Of a DNA stretch of 64,000 nt, positions 7,526 to 17,484 are shown piece after piece. This DNA is from Lysinibacillus sp. JNUCC-52 (GTDB lineage: Bacteria; Bacillota; Bacilli; Bacillales_A; Planococcaceae). The DNA lies in assembly GCF_015999545.1 (NCBI RefSeq), contig NZ_CP065546.1, positions 1,971,001 to 2,035,000 on the forward strand, read 5' to 3'. Each line of letters starts with the position of its first letter. Positions within the stretch are counted from its first letter, which is position 1. The translations under genes and the position numbers were made by a program. Below the pieces are notes generated by a model. It worked only from the letters and a program-made list of their open reading frames with translations, had not been told where the DNA came from and ran no database searches.

Positions 7526-9343
7526 TTAATTATTCAACAATAACTTTTCTAGTTCATTTAATCGTTGTTCAAATACTTTACAAGCATCATCAATTGGTTT
7601 TGCTACATTCATATCAACACCTGCTGCTTTTAGCACATCTATTGGGAAGTCAGAGCAACCAGCTTTTAAGAAGTTATTAATATAACGTTCTACAGCAGGT
7701 TCACCTTCCTCCAAAATTTGCTTACTTAATGCCGTAGCGGCAGATTTGCCAGTAGCATATTGATATACGTAGTAATTGTAATAGAAATGTGGAATACGTG
7801 CCCATTCTAGACCGATTTCCTCATCAACTACCATTGCCTCTCCGAAATAGAGCTTATTTAAATTATAATATACTTCCGTTAAACGTTCCGCTGTTAATGA
7901 TTCTCCATTTTTGTCCATCTGGTGTATCATATGCTCGAATTCGGCAAACATTGTTTGTCGGAAAACTGTACTACGGAACTTGTCTAACCAATGATTTAAT
8001 AAATAAATTTTTTGCTGAGGATCTTCTATTGTTTTTAACAGATAATCATTCAATAATTCTTCATTACATGTAGAAGCTACTTCAGCCACAAAAATTGAAT
8101 AATCTCCGTAGACATATGGCTGATTTTGACGTGTGTAATAACTGTGTACGCTATGTCCAAATTCATGGGCTAATGTAAATAAATTATCTACATTATCCTG
8201 CCAGTTCATAAGAATATACGGATTCGTACCGTAAGTACCAGATGAATAAGCACCACTCGTTTTCCCCTTGTTTTCCAACACATCCACCCAACGATTATCA
8301 AAACCACTTTGTACGATGCTTTGGTATTCTTCCCCAAGAGGTGCTAGCGCCTTCACTAAAATATCCTGCGCTTCCTCATATGGCACTTGCATGTCAACTT
8401 CCTGGACAAGTGGTGTAAACAAATCCCACATATGCAGTTCATCCACACCTAATAGCTTTTTACGTAAAGCAATATAACGCTGCATAGCTGGTAAATGCTT
8501 ATGAATGGTCTCGACTAATTGATCGTATACACTTTCTGGAATAAAGTTATTTGACATCGCAGCATGACGTGCAGAATCATAATGACGAATATTGGCACTT
8601 ACATTATGTTTTTTTACATTGCCTGTTAATGTAGCCGCAAATGTATTTTTAAAATTACCATACGTTTCATACATCGCTTTAAATGCAGCTTCACGTACCG
8701 CTCTATTTTTACTTTCTAAAAACTTAATATAATTACCATGTGTCAGCTGGACTTCTTCCCCTTCTTCATTCTTCACTATAGGGAAAACTAAATCCGCATT
8801 GTTCAGCATACCAAACGTATTCGATGCGGTGCCTGTAACCTCTGCCATCTGTGCAAGTAATGCTTCTTGATCAGCAGGTAACACATGAGGACGAGTCATT
8901 GAAATTTCTTTCAATGATTGCTTATATAATTGTAAATCTTTATTTTCTGCTAAATAGCTTTCGATTGTCTCTTCACTTAATGATAAAATTTCAGGCGTTA
9001 AAAATGATAATGCCGTTGAAATATTAGTCGCTAACGTTTGAATACGCCCATACAAATCTTGATAAAAACTATTCGTTTTATCTTGATCATTACGCATATG
9101 TGCGTACGTATACAGTTTCATTGTACGCTGATAAATTTCATCGTAATATGTTAATACTGCTAATAAGGCATCTGAACCATTTTTTAAAGTACCTGCATAG
9201 CTAGGTGCTTTTTTTGCTAGTTCTGCGACCTTCTTAAACTCCTCTTCCCATAGTGCATCAGTGGCAAAAATATCTTCTAATCGCCAAGTTAACTCTACTG
9301 GTACTTCACTTCTCATTAATACTCGATTGCTGTTACTAGCCAT
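7526..9343 (-). CDS. pepF: Oligoendopeptidase F (M3 family zinc metallopeptidase)
   Basis: Cytosolic 605-residue zinc peptidase that cleaves oligopeptides of moderate length. The HExxH zinc motif is H393-E394-F-G-H397 and the third ligand Glu is E421 in FVAEVAST; downstream PHFYYNYYVYQYATG is typical of the PepF subgroup. The start ATG follows AAAGGGGG. Order pepF-coiA-mecA-spx is the same as in B. subtilis (yjbG, yjbF, mecA, spx). In that species PepF overproduction has been linked to inhibition of sporulation through degradation of a signalling peptide; whether this applies here is unknown. It ends at a clear terminator, 94 bp after coiA. Confidence 0.95.
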   Translation of the reverse strand: MASNSNRVLMRSEVPVELTWRLEDIFATDALWEEEFKKVAELAKKAPSYAGTLKNGSDALLAVLTYYDEIYQRTMKLYTYAHMRNDQDKTNSFYQDLYGRIQTLATNISTALSFLTPEILSLSEETIESYLAENKDLQLYKQSLKEISMTRPHVLPADQEALLAQMAEVTGTASNTFGMLNNADLVFPIVKNEEGEEVQLTHGNYIKFLESKNRAVREAAFKAMYETYGNFKNTFAATLTGNVKKHNVSANIRHYDSARHAAMSNNFIPESVYDQLVETIHKHLPAMQRYIALRKKLLGVDELHMWDLFTPLVQEVDMQVPYEEAQDILVKALAPLGEEYQSIVQSGFDNRWVDVLENKGKTSGAYSSGTYGTNPYILMNWQDNVDNLFTLAHEFGHSVHSYYTRQNQPYVYGDYSIFVAEVASTCNEELLNDYLLKTIEDPQQKIYLLNHWLDKFRSTVFRQTMFAEFEHMIHQMDKNGESLTAERLTEVYYNLNKLYFGEAMVVDEEIGLEWARIPHFYYNYYVYQYATGKSAATALSKQILEEGEPAVERYINNFLKAGCSDFPIDVLKAAGVDMNVAKPIDDACKVFEQRLNELEKLLLNN

Positions 9344-9437
9344 GAGCCAGCCCCCTTTATATATGACTTTCCTTCTCCTAACATTTTCTCAATATATTGC
9401 GACAATTGCAAATAATAATCTACCTACCTTTTCCTCC

Positions 9438-10568
9438 TTATGAGGCTTTTATATGACAATACAAATGCTCATATACTTTTTCCAACATTCCCATACTGTC
9501 ATCTTGTTGAAGGAAACTATGCCCTAACAGTTTTGCATAGTTTTCAATCACTTGCACTCTTATATTTGTTGGCTCTAGATTGAGAAGCGTTAGAAATAAT
9601 TGAATATCCTCTTTACACAGCACTGAAGGTGGTAACTGCCGTTTCCTGCAAAAATCCAATAAAATGGCTTGCCATTCTATTGGAGAAATTGGAATAGCAT
9701 TTGCATTTTTAACAGGTATGCCAATATAATTCGGCAATGCATTAAGTGAAAACCTCAATTCATAACAACTTCGTAAAAAAAGGTCCTGCACGCCTTTTTT
9801 ACTGCGCATTAAACGTTGCTTTACATACTGTTGGCATAATCTTTTATACGTATGCCAGTAAATAATAAACGCTTCATACGTAATTAACTTTGGCTCATAA
9901 AATGGAAAGTGTTGTTTTTCAAGTGGGATATTTAGTACTTGCGCTATAAAAGTATGCCCGTGAACATGAAGAAGATTCGTCCAATAATTAAATTGAGCTG
10001 CATTCGCATCATATGTAACTAAATATGGCACATTGCTCGCTGAATAATTAATCACGTTTTGAAAGATAGGCGAAATTCTAATTTTTTGAATAGCATGCGC
10101 TTTATATTTGTTCTGCGGGGTTTGAAATAGCCATAACGCTTGGATGTGATTTTTCTCATAACCTTCTGTTCGTAATAGCCAGTTTTCGTTTGTTATCGCA
10201 CTGCATTGATATTCCATTGCAATCGTTTGCTTTTTGCTTTGTAATAAAATATCTGGTCGTTGAGCTAATTTCGGTAAAAATGGCTCCAGCTCTACTGTAT
10301 GCCCGAGCGATTTCAACCATTCGAATAATTGAATTTTTCCCCGTAAATGAAGCTGTGATTCTCCTTCTGAAAATTGTCGATCACAAGAATGGCTAGCAAT
10401 ATGAGCAAAGTGTGGGATTTTCAGCTGACCGATTTTTAATTGAACAGGCTGCTGGCATTGAGGGCAAAAAAATTGTTGAAGCTGGCGATACTTTTGTAAG
10501 GCTTCTCTCGAATGTTGATATGAGATAAATAATTGCTGTTGCTCTGTATAGGCAATTAGCATAACCAT
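9438..10568 (-). CDS. coiA: Competence protein CoiA-like, putative nuclease
   Basis: A 376-residue cytosolic protein required for natural transformation in streptococci and conserved in Bacilli. N-terminal zinc-finger-like FFCPQCQQPVQ with PHFAH, then SEGESQLHLRGK. Then a PD-(D/E)xK-type nuclease core: RPDILLQSK and AMEYQCSAI supply the Asp and the E-x-Q. The helical C-terminal half is less conserved. Two starts are close, ATG 10568 and ATG 10562, sharing an AAGGAG site; 10589 lacks one. It lies between mecA and pepF, next to competence control genes, which supports a role in DNA uptake or recombination. Confidence 0.88.
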   Translation of the reverse strand: MVMLIAYTEQQQLFISYQHSREALQKYRQLQQFFCPQCQQPVQLKIGQLKIPHFAHIASHSCDRQFSEGESQLHLRGKIQLFEWLKSLGHTVELEPFLPKLAQRPDILLQSKKQTIAMEYQCSAITNENWLLRTEGYEKNHIQALWLFQTPQNKYKAHAIQKIRISPIFQNVINYSASNVPYLVTYDANAAQFNYWTNLLHVHGHTFIAQVLNIPLEKQHFPFYEPKLITYEAFIIYWHTYKRLCQQYVKQRLMRSKKGVQDLFLRSCYELRFSLNALPNYIGIPVKNANAIPISPIEWQAILLDFCRKRQLPPSVLCKEDIQLFLTLLNLEPTNIRVQVIENYAKLLGHSFLQQDDSMGMLEKVYEHLYCHIKAS

Positions 10569-10653
10569 CTTTCTCCTTTTTGCACTCATTGTAAATAAAG
10601 TTATTCTTTAAGCCAACTAATTATCTGCTTTTCTTTGAAATTTGATTTTTAGC

Positions 10654-10703
10654 ACAAAAAAAGACTGTAGATTTACTCAAATTTCTGAGTATGTCTACAG
10701 TCT
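10654..10703 (-). terminator. Terminator of mecA
   Basis: Outer stem AGACTGTAGA / TCTACAGTCT with an inner stem TACTCA / TGAGTA is followed on the minus strand by seven T. Confidence 0.88.
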
Positions 10704-10731
10704 AATAGCTCCATCAGAAGCTTAAAAGATG

Positions 10732-11400
10732 TTAACTAAAATATTTTCGAACAGTTTCGAAGCAATTGTATTCCATAATTTTTTCGCCATATTCTTCAAG
10801 ACGATGAATTGTGAAATTTGAAGGGCTTAAAAACTCTTTAATGACTGCATTTTTATCATGACGATTTAAATCATCATCTGCGTTCCCAAAGTCTACTACT
10901 AAATAGTAACAACCTTCATATTTGAATAATGAGGAATCCACTAAATCATCAGTCATCCGTTTTGCAACGGGGATTAACTCATCTATATCTTTAAATTTAT
11001 AAACATAAATGTCTGTATCCATAAATAACTCTGATTCATCCATGTCACCAAATTGAGTTAATTGACTAAGAAGATCCTCTCCTACTTCGTCGAATGGGGC
11101 AAACATACTTTTTTGTTCATCATAATGTGAATGACCATCTAATGTTTCACCGTCTTTTAAAATATGTGCACGTGTGACAATGATTTCTAAGCCTACTTCC
11201 GACGCATTGATATGAATCCAAATCGGACCCTCTACATCAAAATAATCTTCCGTATTCACTTCATCAATCATATCCCAAAAAAGTTGCTCACCCTTTGCTC
11301 GGTTGTACCAAATTTCTTCACGACTGTAGCCGCGATCCTCTATATCATTGTACGTAATAAAGAGCTTGAGTGTATTTTCATTTACACGTTCGATGTCCAC
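10732..11400 (-). CDS. mecA: Adaptor protein MecA
   Basis: A 222-residue adaptor that links substrates to the ClpC ATPase. Its best-known target is ComK; it also acts on Spx and on protein aggregates. Visible: N-terminal MDIERVNENTLKLFITYNDIEDRGYS-like substrate-binding region (typical opening, seen only in part here for brevity), an acidic linker (residues 85-120) and the C-terminal ClpC-binding domain with DTDIYVYKF, LFKYEGCYYLVVDF and the ending EYNCFETVRKYF. The start is GTG at 11400 after GGGAGATGAGG. Two ComK-like proteins are encoded about 43-46 kb away in this window. Single transcription unit with its own terminator. Confidence 0.96.
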   Translation of the reverse strand: MDIERVNENTLKLFITYNDIEDRGYSREEIWYNRAKGEQLFWDMIDEVNTEDYFDVEGPIWIHINASEVGLEIIVTRAHILKDGETLDGHSHYDEQKSMFAPFDEVGEDLLSQLTQFGDMDESELFMDTDIYVYKFKDIDELIPVAKRMTDDLVDSSLFKYEGCYYLVVDFGNADDDLNRHDKNAVIKEFLSPSNFTIHRLEEYGEKIMEYNCFETVRKYFS

Positions 11401-11756
11401 TAGACCTCATCTCCCTTCACTGTCATTTGTCGAAAAACAGTATTATTCCATTAGTATGCTTTGATTCATTGTTTTTAACCTTCATACTCCCTTGTTTTTC
11501 AACCTTTGACCACACCACAGAAAAGTCATCGAGCAACTGTAATCATAAATTTTTTGTTCACAGTTGTCTCTAATTCTATTGTATGCTGTTCTTTCATAAA
11601 ATGAAAAGGATATACACCATTTCAAAGAAGATATTTGAATTATTGAAATTGTAGTAAACTATTTTGATTAAATCAAGTTTAACATACTTTTAGGGAAATA
11701 TATGACTTTTACCTATTAATTATTAGTTTTGTTTGAAGGTTTTTACATAAGTAAAA
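11401..11756. other. Spacer between mecA and spx
   Basis: AT-rich, with no frame that has a ribosome site. The mecA promoter should lie here, but no good -35/-10 pair stands out. Confidence 0.4.
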
Positions 11757-11807
11757 CATAAAAAAATAGATGTCACAACATGCATGCTTCTGCATTTGTA
11801 ACACCTA
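11757..11807 (-). terminator. Terminator of spx
   Basis: Imperfect hairpin on the minus strand (GGTGTTACAA-ATGCA / TGCATGTTGTGACATC) is followed by TATTTTTTT. Confidence 0.75.
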
Positions 11808-11838
11808 ATACATTTAATCTATGCAATATAGGAGGATT

Positions 11839-12237
11839 TTAGTTCACCATGCGCTGTGCTTCTTGTAATTGATAAGCCCGAACCTTACGTGGTAAAAATC
11901 TTCGAATTTCATCTTCATTATAGCCTACTTGCAAGCGTTTCTCATCCAAAATTATTGGTCGTCGTAATAATCCTGGATATTCTTGAATTAGTTCATATAA
12001 GCGTTGTAACGGTAAGCTTTCAACATCTACATTTAATTTTTGAAATATTTTAGATCGAGTTGAAATGATTTCATCTGTTCCATCCTCCGTCATGCGTAAA
12101 ATTTCTTTAATTTCACTAATGCTTAACGGTTCAGAAAAAATATTACGTTCTGTATATGGAATTTCATGCTCCTCTAACCATGCTTTCGCTTTACGACAAG
12201 ACGTACAACTTGGTGATGTAAATAAAGTAACTATCAT
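11839..12237 (-). CDS. spx: Thiol-stress transcriptional regulator Spx
   Basis: A 132-residue ArsC-fold protein that binds the C-terminal domain of the RNA polymerase alpha subunit. It activates thiol-homeostasis genes and blocks activator-dependent transcription, including competence. The redox switch CTSC (C11, C14) is intact, as are [12 protein letters not shown] and [12 protein letters not shown]. The end EAQRMVN differs from the LAN-type tail that ClpXP reads in B. subtilis. Start ATG at 12237 with GAAAGGATG; an upstream extension to 12333 has no such site. The adaptor gene spxH is in the same neighbourhood. Confidence 0.97.
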   Translation of the reverse strand: MIVTLFTSPSCTSCRKAKAWLEEHEIPYTERNIFSEPLSISEIKEILRMTEDGTDEIISTRSKIFQKLNVDVESLPLQRLYELIQEYPGLLRRPIILDEKRLQVGYNEDEIRRFLPRKVRAYQLQEAQRMVN

Positions 12238-12611
12238 ACTGACACATCCTTTCTCTTTGTTTTCGTTATCTATAGACCATTTTGTTAAATTAGAATTAAT
12301 GTAATGTAAAACTACAGTTCCATTATACAGCACTCAGCTGTATTTGAATATAGTTCCAAGGAAAAAAAGAATGCATAGTAAATGACTTTGTTACAAAATA
12401 TTCTGTCTTTTAATACTACCTTAAAGTGTCTAATTCCTTTGTATGTCCTACGAACTAATAATAATATTCCCATAAGCACGTCATTTTAAACATGAATATA
12501 CGGAAACTAGTTGTTCTCAATTAAAAAATACAAACGAGAATAATGTCACTTAGACGTGTACAATCATGACGCAGCTTTCAAACTGCAGGTTGCTTTTTTT
12601 GACAAAACAAA

Positions 12612-12634
12612 AAAAGTTCAGTCTAAAGACTGAA
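12612..12634 (-). terminator. Terminator-like hairpin with no obvious gene
   Basis: TTCAGTCT / AGACTGAA around a two-base loop is followed on the minus strand by CTTTTTTTG. No minus-strand gene ends here; it lies just upstream of the trpS promoter. Confidence 0.45.
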
Positions 12635-12643
12635 TTTGCAGAC

Positions 12644-12673
12644 TTGCATTTAGATAAGTCTTTATACTATAAT
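12644..12673 (+). promoter_or_regulatory. Promoter of the trpS T-box transcript
   Basis: TTGCAT (12644-12649) and TATAAT (12668-12673) are spaced by 18 bp, about 50 bp before the leader stem I. Confidence 0.65.
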
Positions 12674-12724
12674 GTGGTGCAATAAGAAAAGCGCATTTGC
12701 GCTAAACATCTACATTTATAATGT

Positions 12725-14011
<1,287 letters not shown>

Positions 14012-14026
14012 GAAAGGAATTAGCAC

Positions 14027-14341
14027 ATGTACTGTGAACATTGTAATAAACCAATCAAAGCGCTTTTGTTAGAAAGTGACTTTGGTGCTGATCCATTATG
14101 GTGTGGTCATTGTCGTACCAATTTAGAATTAGAACAACTTCCGTTAGAAGAGGCATTACAAGATGAGTTGACAACATGGATGTGTAAGTTTGGTGAATGG
14201 ATTGATCTTGAAACAGATTCATTTATTGAAGGTATGGAATATTTAGCGAAAAATCATGATGTGCAAGGTGAAGACTTGGCCCAAAAAGTGGCAGTAGCAT
14301 TAGCGATACCCGTTACATTTATACCTTATCTTTCAAATTAG
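14027..14341 (+). CDS. Small zinc-ribbon-like protein of unknown function
   Basis: A 104-residue protein opening with a double CxxC: MYCEHCNKP (C3, C6) and PLWCGHCRTN (C26, C29), a likely zinc ribbon. The rest is acidic and helical, with a lone WMCKFGEW segment. No named family is recognised. Start ATG with AGAAAGGA, 15 bp after the trpS stop, so probably co-transcribed with it. The last 23 bp overlap the end of a convergent membrane-protein gene. The cysteine pattern suggests metal or nucleic-acid binding; nothing more can be inferred. Confidence 0.75.
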   Translation: MYCEHCNKPIKALLLESDFGADPLWCGHCRTNLELEQLPLEEALQDELTTWMCKFGEWIDLETDSFIEGMEYLAKNHDVQGEDLAQKVAVALAIPVTFIPYLSN

Positions 14342-14549
14342 CTGTTCGATCAACACCAAAATCAAGCACAACACTACAAAGTACAATACAGGCTCCAATT
14401 GCTATATAAAATTCTGTCGTATGCACAATAAATTTAAAGACAACCGACCAGGAATATCCAAGTGTCCTGTAATTTAAATATAAAATTAAATTGCCAATAG
14501 AAAGTATCATTAATCCATAGCTCATTAAAAATATAAAAAGACGAAACAA
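14319..14549 (-). CDS. Small two-helix membrane protein, unknown function
   Basis: A 76-residue protein with two predicted membrane helices (about residues 2-26 and 45-66: LFIFLMSYGLMILSIGNLI and FYIAIGACIVLCSVVL) separated by a short loop. No family is recognised. The start is TTG at 14549 with AAAGGA about eleven bases upstream, not strong. Its 3' end overlaps that of the convergent zinc-ribbon gene. Because the hydrophobic pattern is coherent and the region is otherwise empty, I think it is probably real, but it could be spurious. Confidence 0.45.
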   Translation of the reverse strand: MFRLFIFLMSYGLMILSIGNLILYLNYRTLGYSWSVVFKFIVHTTEFYIAIGACIVLCSVVLDFGVDRTANLKDKV

Positions 14550-14602
14550 ATAAACGGCATCCTTTCTATTTCTTCTTACTTTCTTTTCTATTCGCTAGCC
14601 TT

Positions 14603-14642
14603 AAAAAAAAGACGTCAGCCTTGTAAATTCGGCTGACGTTTT
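14603..14642. terminator. Bidirectional terminator after fabF
   Basis: Stem ACGTCAGCC / GGCTGACGT with A-rich and T-rich flanks can stop fabF (minus) and plus-strand transcripts. Confidence 0.85.
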
Positions 14643-14646
14643 TTAA

Positions 14647-15888
14647 TTATTCCTCAATTTTTTTAAATAATAGACTTGCGTTATGTCCACCAAAACCAAG
14701 GGAATTACTCATTGCATATTCGATATTGGCCTCACGAGCTTCATTCGGCACATAATCTAAATCACATTCTGGATCTGGCTCTGTTAAATTAATTGTTGGC
14801 GGTAAAATGCCCTCTTTTAATGCAAGTGCTGTAAAAATAGCTTCAACCCCACCAGCTGCACCTAATAAGTGACCTGTCATGGATTTAGTAGAACTCATCG
14901 CTAGTTTATAAGCATGTTCACCAAAAGCAGTTTTTACTGCTTGAGTTTCAAATAAATCATTGTATGGCGTACTTGTGCCATGCGCGTTAATATACCCAAC
15001 TTGTGAAGGGTCTACTCCACCGTCTTCTAATGCTTGAATCATCGCACGCGCTGCCCCTTCACCTTCTGGAGCTGGTGCAGTAATATGATGCGCATCGCCA
15101 GTTGAACCGTAACCAAGAACTTCTGCATAAATTTTTGCGCCACGCGCTTTTGCATGTTCGTATTCTTCTAAAATAACAATCCCTGCACCTTCACCAATAA
15201 TAAAGCCATCACGGTTTTTATCGAATGGACGAGAAGCCGTTTGAGGATCTGTATTTAATGATAATGCTGTATTCGCACAGAAGCCAGCAACTGCCATCGT
15301 TACGATTGGTGATTCGGCCCCACCTGAAATCATAACATCTGCATCGCCACGTTCAATAACTTTAAATGCATCACCAATTGAATTCGTCCCTGATGCGCAA
15401 GCTGTTACTGAACAAGAATTGATACCTTTAGCTCCAAAGTGAATAGACACTTGACCAGAAGCCATGTCTGGAATCATCATTGGGATAAAGAATGGACTAA
15501 CACGTCTTGCCCCACGCTCTTGGAACGTTAAAAACTGGTTTTCGTAAGTTTCCATCCCGCCGATACCAGAGCCAATCCATACGCCTGCACGTGGTGCTAA
15601 CTCTTCATCGATTGTAAGCTGTGCATCTTCCATCGCCATAATAGACGCTGCTAGTGCATAATGCGTGAAACGGTCCATTTTGCGAGCTTCTTTACGTTCA
15701 ATATACTTTTCAATATCGAAGTCTTTTACTTCAGCAGCGATTTTGGCAGCAAATAGATCTTTATTTAAGCGTGTTAATTCACCAACGCCTGATTTACCAG
15801 CCTTGATATTTGCCCATGTTTCTTCGATGCTATTCCCTAGTGGTGTAACAGCGCCAATTCCTGTAATTACTACTCGTCGTTTACTCAT
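14647..15888 (-). CDS. fabF: 3-oxoacyl-ACP synthase II (KAS II)
   Basis: Elongating beta-ketoacyl-ACP synthase of type II fatty acid synthesis, 413 residues. Catalytic triad Cys-His-His: C164 in TACASGTNS, His in [11 protein letters not shown] and His in [12 protein letters not shown]; the GFGGHNAS motif is near the C-terminus. Start ATG at 15888 with AGAGGAG seven bases upstream; the frame extends further, but only without a ribosome site. It follows fabH by 30 bp in the same operon, the B. subtilis fabHA-fabF arrangement. It sets chain length and, in the family, temperature response of unsaturation. Confidence 0.97.
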   Translation of the reverse strand: MSKRRVVITGIGAVTPLGNSIEETWANIKAGKSGVGELTRLNKDLFAAKIAAEVKDFDIEKYIERKEARKMDRFTHYALAASIMAMEDAQLTIDEELAPRAGVWIGSGIGGMETYENQFLTFQERGARRVSPFFIPMMIPDMASGQVSIHFGAKGINSCSVTACASGTNSIGDAFKVIERGDADVMISGGAESPIVTMAVAGFCANTALSLNTDPQTASRPFDKNRDGFIIGEGAGIVILEEYEHAKARGAKIYAEVLGYGSTGDAHHITAPAPEGEGAARAMIQALEDGGVDPSQVGYINAHGTSTPYNDLFETQAVKTAFGEHAYKLAMSSTKSMTGHLLGAAGGVEAIFTALALKEGILPPTINLTEPDPECDLDYVPNEAREANIEYAMSNSLGFGGHNASLLFKKIEE

Positions 15889-15918
15889 TGTCTTACTCCT
15901 CTCAAGCAATTTTCTATG

Positions 15919-16857
15919 TTATTTTCCCCATCTCATTGCAACGGCACCCCATGTTAAGCCACCGCCAAAACCGACAAGTACTAATAAATCATCATCTTTT
16001 ATTTTACCTGCTTCAAGCTCTTCAACTAAAGAAATACCAATAGAAGCTGCTGATGTATTACCATATTTATGAATCGTTTTAGACATTTTTTCTGCTGGTA
16101 ATGCTAAACGTTCACGTGCTGATTCCATAATACGAATGTTCGCTTGATGTGGAATTAAAAAATCAACATCCTCTTTTGTTAAACCAGCTTTATCTAATAC
16201 ATTCACTGCTGATTCACCCATTTGACGTACAGCAAACTTAAATACTTCACGACCGTTCATCGCAATTGTTTCCTGCTGTGTTAAATAAAGATGTTTACCG
16301 CCTGTGCCGTCTGCGCCAAGCTCAAATGATAAAATCCCTCTACCTTCTGAGACAGGCCCGACAATGGCAGCACTTGCTCCATCACCGAATAAGACTGCCG
16401 TATTACGATCTTCCCAATCAATGACTTTTGACAGCTTTTCAACACCTACTACTAAGACATATTTATAAGCGCTTGATTCTACGAATTGTTTTGCTGTCAC
16501 TAAGCTATATATAAATCCTGCGCAAGCTGCTGCTTGGTCCATCGCTGCTGCATTTACAGCTCCAATTTGCTCTTGAACCATACATGCTACACTTGGAAAT
16601 GTTTGATCTTGTGTTACAGTTGCTACAAGTATTAATCCTATTTCTTCAGGTGTAATACCTGCTTTTGCAATAGCATCTTTCGCAGCTGCAACTGCTAAAT
16701 CTGAAGTTTCTTGATTATCTGCAGCGAAATGACGTTCTTCAATTCCTGTACGAGTTCGAATCCATTCATCCGAAGTGTCCATAATTTTTTCTAAGTCAAA
16801 ATTCGTAACGACCTTTTCAGGAACGTATCTGCCTAAACCTAAAATACCTGCGTTCAT
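15919..16857 (-). CDS. fabH: 3-oxoacyl-ACP synthase III (KAS III)
   Basis: Starts fatty acid synthesis by condensing acyl-CoA with malonyl-ACP; in Bacillales it prefers branched primers and so gives iso/anteiso lipids. 312 residues. Active site: C112 in [10 protein letters not shown], His in PHQANIRI and Asn in KYGNTSAAS. Start ATG at 16857 with AGAGGGG eight bases upstream; a ten-codon longer frame lacks a ribosome site. First gene of fabH-fabF, with a FapR-like operator at its promoter, so malonyl-CoA would induce it. Confidence 0.97.
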   Translation of the reverse strand: MNAGILGLGRYVPEKVVTNFDLEKIMDTSDEWIRTRTGIEERHFAADNQETSDLAVAAAKDAIAKAGITPEEIGLILVATVTQDQTFPSVACMVQEQIGAVNAAAMDQAAACAGFIYSLVTAKQFVESSAYKYVLVVGVEKLSKVIDWEDRNTAVLFGDGASAAIVGPVSEGRGILSFELGADGTGGKHLYLTQQETIAMNGREVFKFAVRQMGESAVNVLDKAGLTKEDVDFLIPHQANIRIMESARERLALPAEKMSKTIHKYGNTSAASIGISLVEELEAGKIKDDDLLVLVGFGGGLTWGAVAMRWGK

Positions 16858-16888
16858 ATAGCAACCCCTCTGCTTTCTTACTATCAAT

Positions 16889-16936
16889 TATTAGTAACTG
16901 GTCATAATTATAACTCATCATGAAGGAATGGTGCAA
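16889..16936 (-). promoter_or_regulatory. fabH promoter with FapR-like operator
   Basis: On the minus strand TTGCAC (16936-16931), 18 bp, TATAAT (16912-16907), then ATTATGACCAGTTACTAAT (16908-16890). The last is an imperfect palindrome close to the FapR consensus TTAGTACCNGNTACTAA and overlaps the -10 end, a place where a repressor would block polymerase. FapR control of fabHA-fabF is known in B. subtilis. Confidence 0.7.
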
Positions 16937-16979
16937 GGTGAATTAAAATTTAGTATACCATATTGAAGATAGTCGTCCC

Positions 16980-17084
16980 ATCGACGGTAATAGTCCTACT
17001 ATCGCCGAATGAAGTCTCTTAATCACCGATAAAACTTCTGTTATCGCCATTAGAACTCGCTCCATCGCTGCTTAAACAATTCCG
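16980..17084 (+). repeat. Five degenerate 21-bp tandem units upstream of fabH
   Basis: Five consecutive 21-bp units start at 16980, 17001, 17022, 17043 and 17064. Each opens with ATCG or ATCA (e.g. ATCGCCGAATGAAGTC, ATCACCGATAAAACTTC, ATCGCCATTAGAACTC). No reading frame or known family explains them. They sit in the 377 bp between fabH and the divergent YjzD-like gene. Confidence 0.7.
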
Positions 17085-17234
17085 TTCTGTCAACAAGCTA
17101 AAATGTTGTGACAATATTGCCATAAATCACCGCTTGGAATGCGTCACTTTTTGATAAAAGGTTCTTTTTTTTTCGGCTTATGTTATGATATGATAATGTA
17201 TATGTAATAAAAAAGTTCGGTTGAGGTGAAATTA

Positions 17235-17429
17235 ATGCAATATATCGTAACGTTCATATGGTCATTCTTACTAGTTTCTATGTTAAACTACGTAGTAAGT
17301 GCTGTAATTGGAGTACCATTTGATTTCCAAACTGGTGCGATCCTTTCAGTTGTATTCTCTGTACTAATTTTTGTTATTGGCGCAATCATTCCAAACGAGC
17401 CAACACCAGAAGCTGCAGACCATCATTAA
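17235..17429 (+). CDS. DUF2929 small membrane protein (YjzD-like)
   Basis: A 64-residue protein with two membrane helices: MQYIVTFIWSFLLVSMLNYV and, after a short loop with VPFDFQTGAI, LSVVFSVLIFVIGAIIP. The tail EPTPEAADHH is polar. It fits the YjzD/DUF2929 family that sits beside fabH in Bacillus; function unknown. Start ATG at 17235 with GAGGTGA six bases upstream; the GTG at 17226 lies inside that ribosome site. Single gene between its own promoter region and a bidirectional terminator shared with clpB. Confidence 0.85.
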   Translation: MQYIVTFIWSFLLVSMLNYVVSAVIGVPFDFQTGAILSVVFSVLIFVIGAIIPNEPTPEAADHH

Positions 17430-17438
17430 TCAAAATCA

Positions 17439-17478
17439 TAAAAAACCTGTCTCGCCTCATGCGAAACAGGTTTTTTTC
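17439..17478. terminator. Bidirectional terminator between yjzD-like gene and clpB
   Basis: Stem AAACCTGT / ACAGGTTT with inner CGC / GCG; A-run before and seven T after. Confidence 0.85.
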
Positions 17479-17484
17479 TATTTA

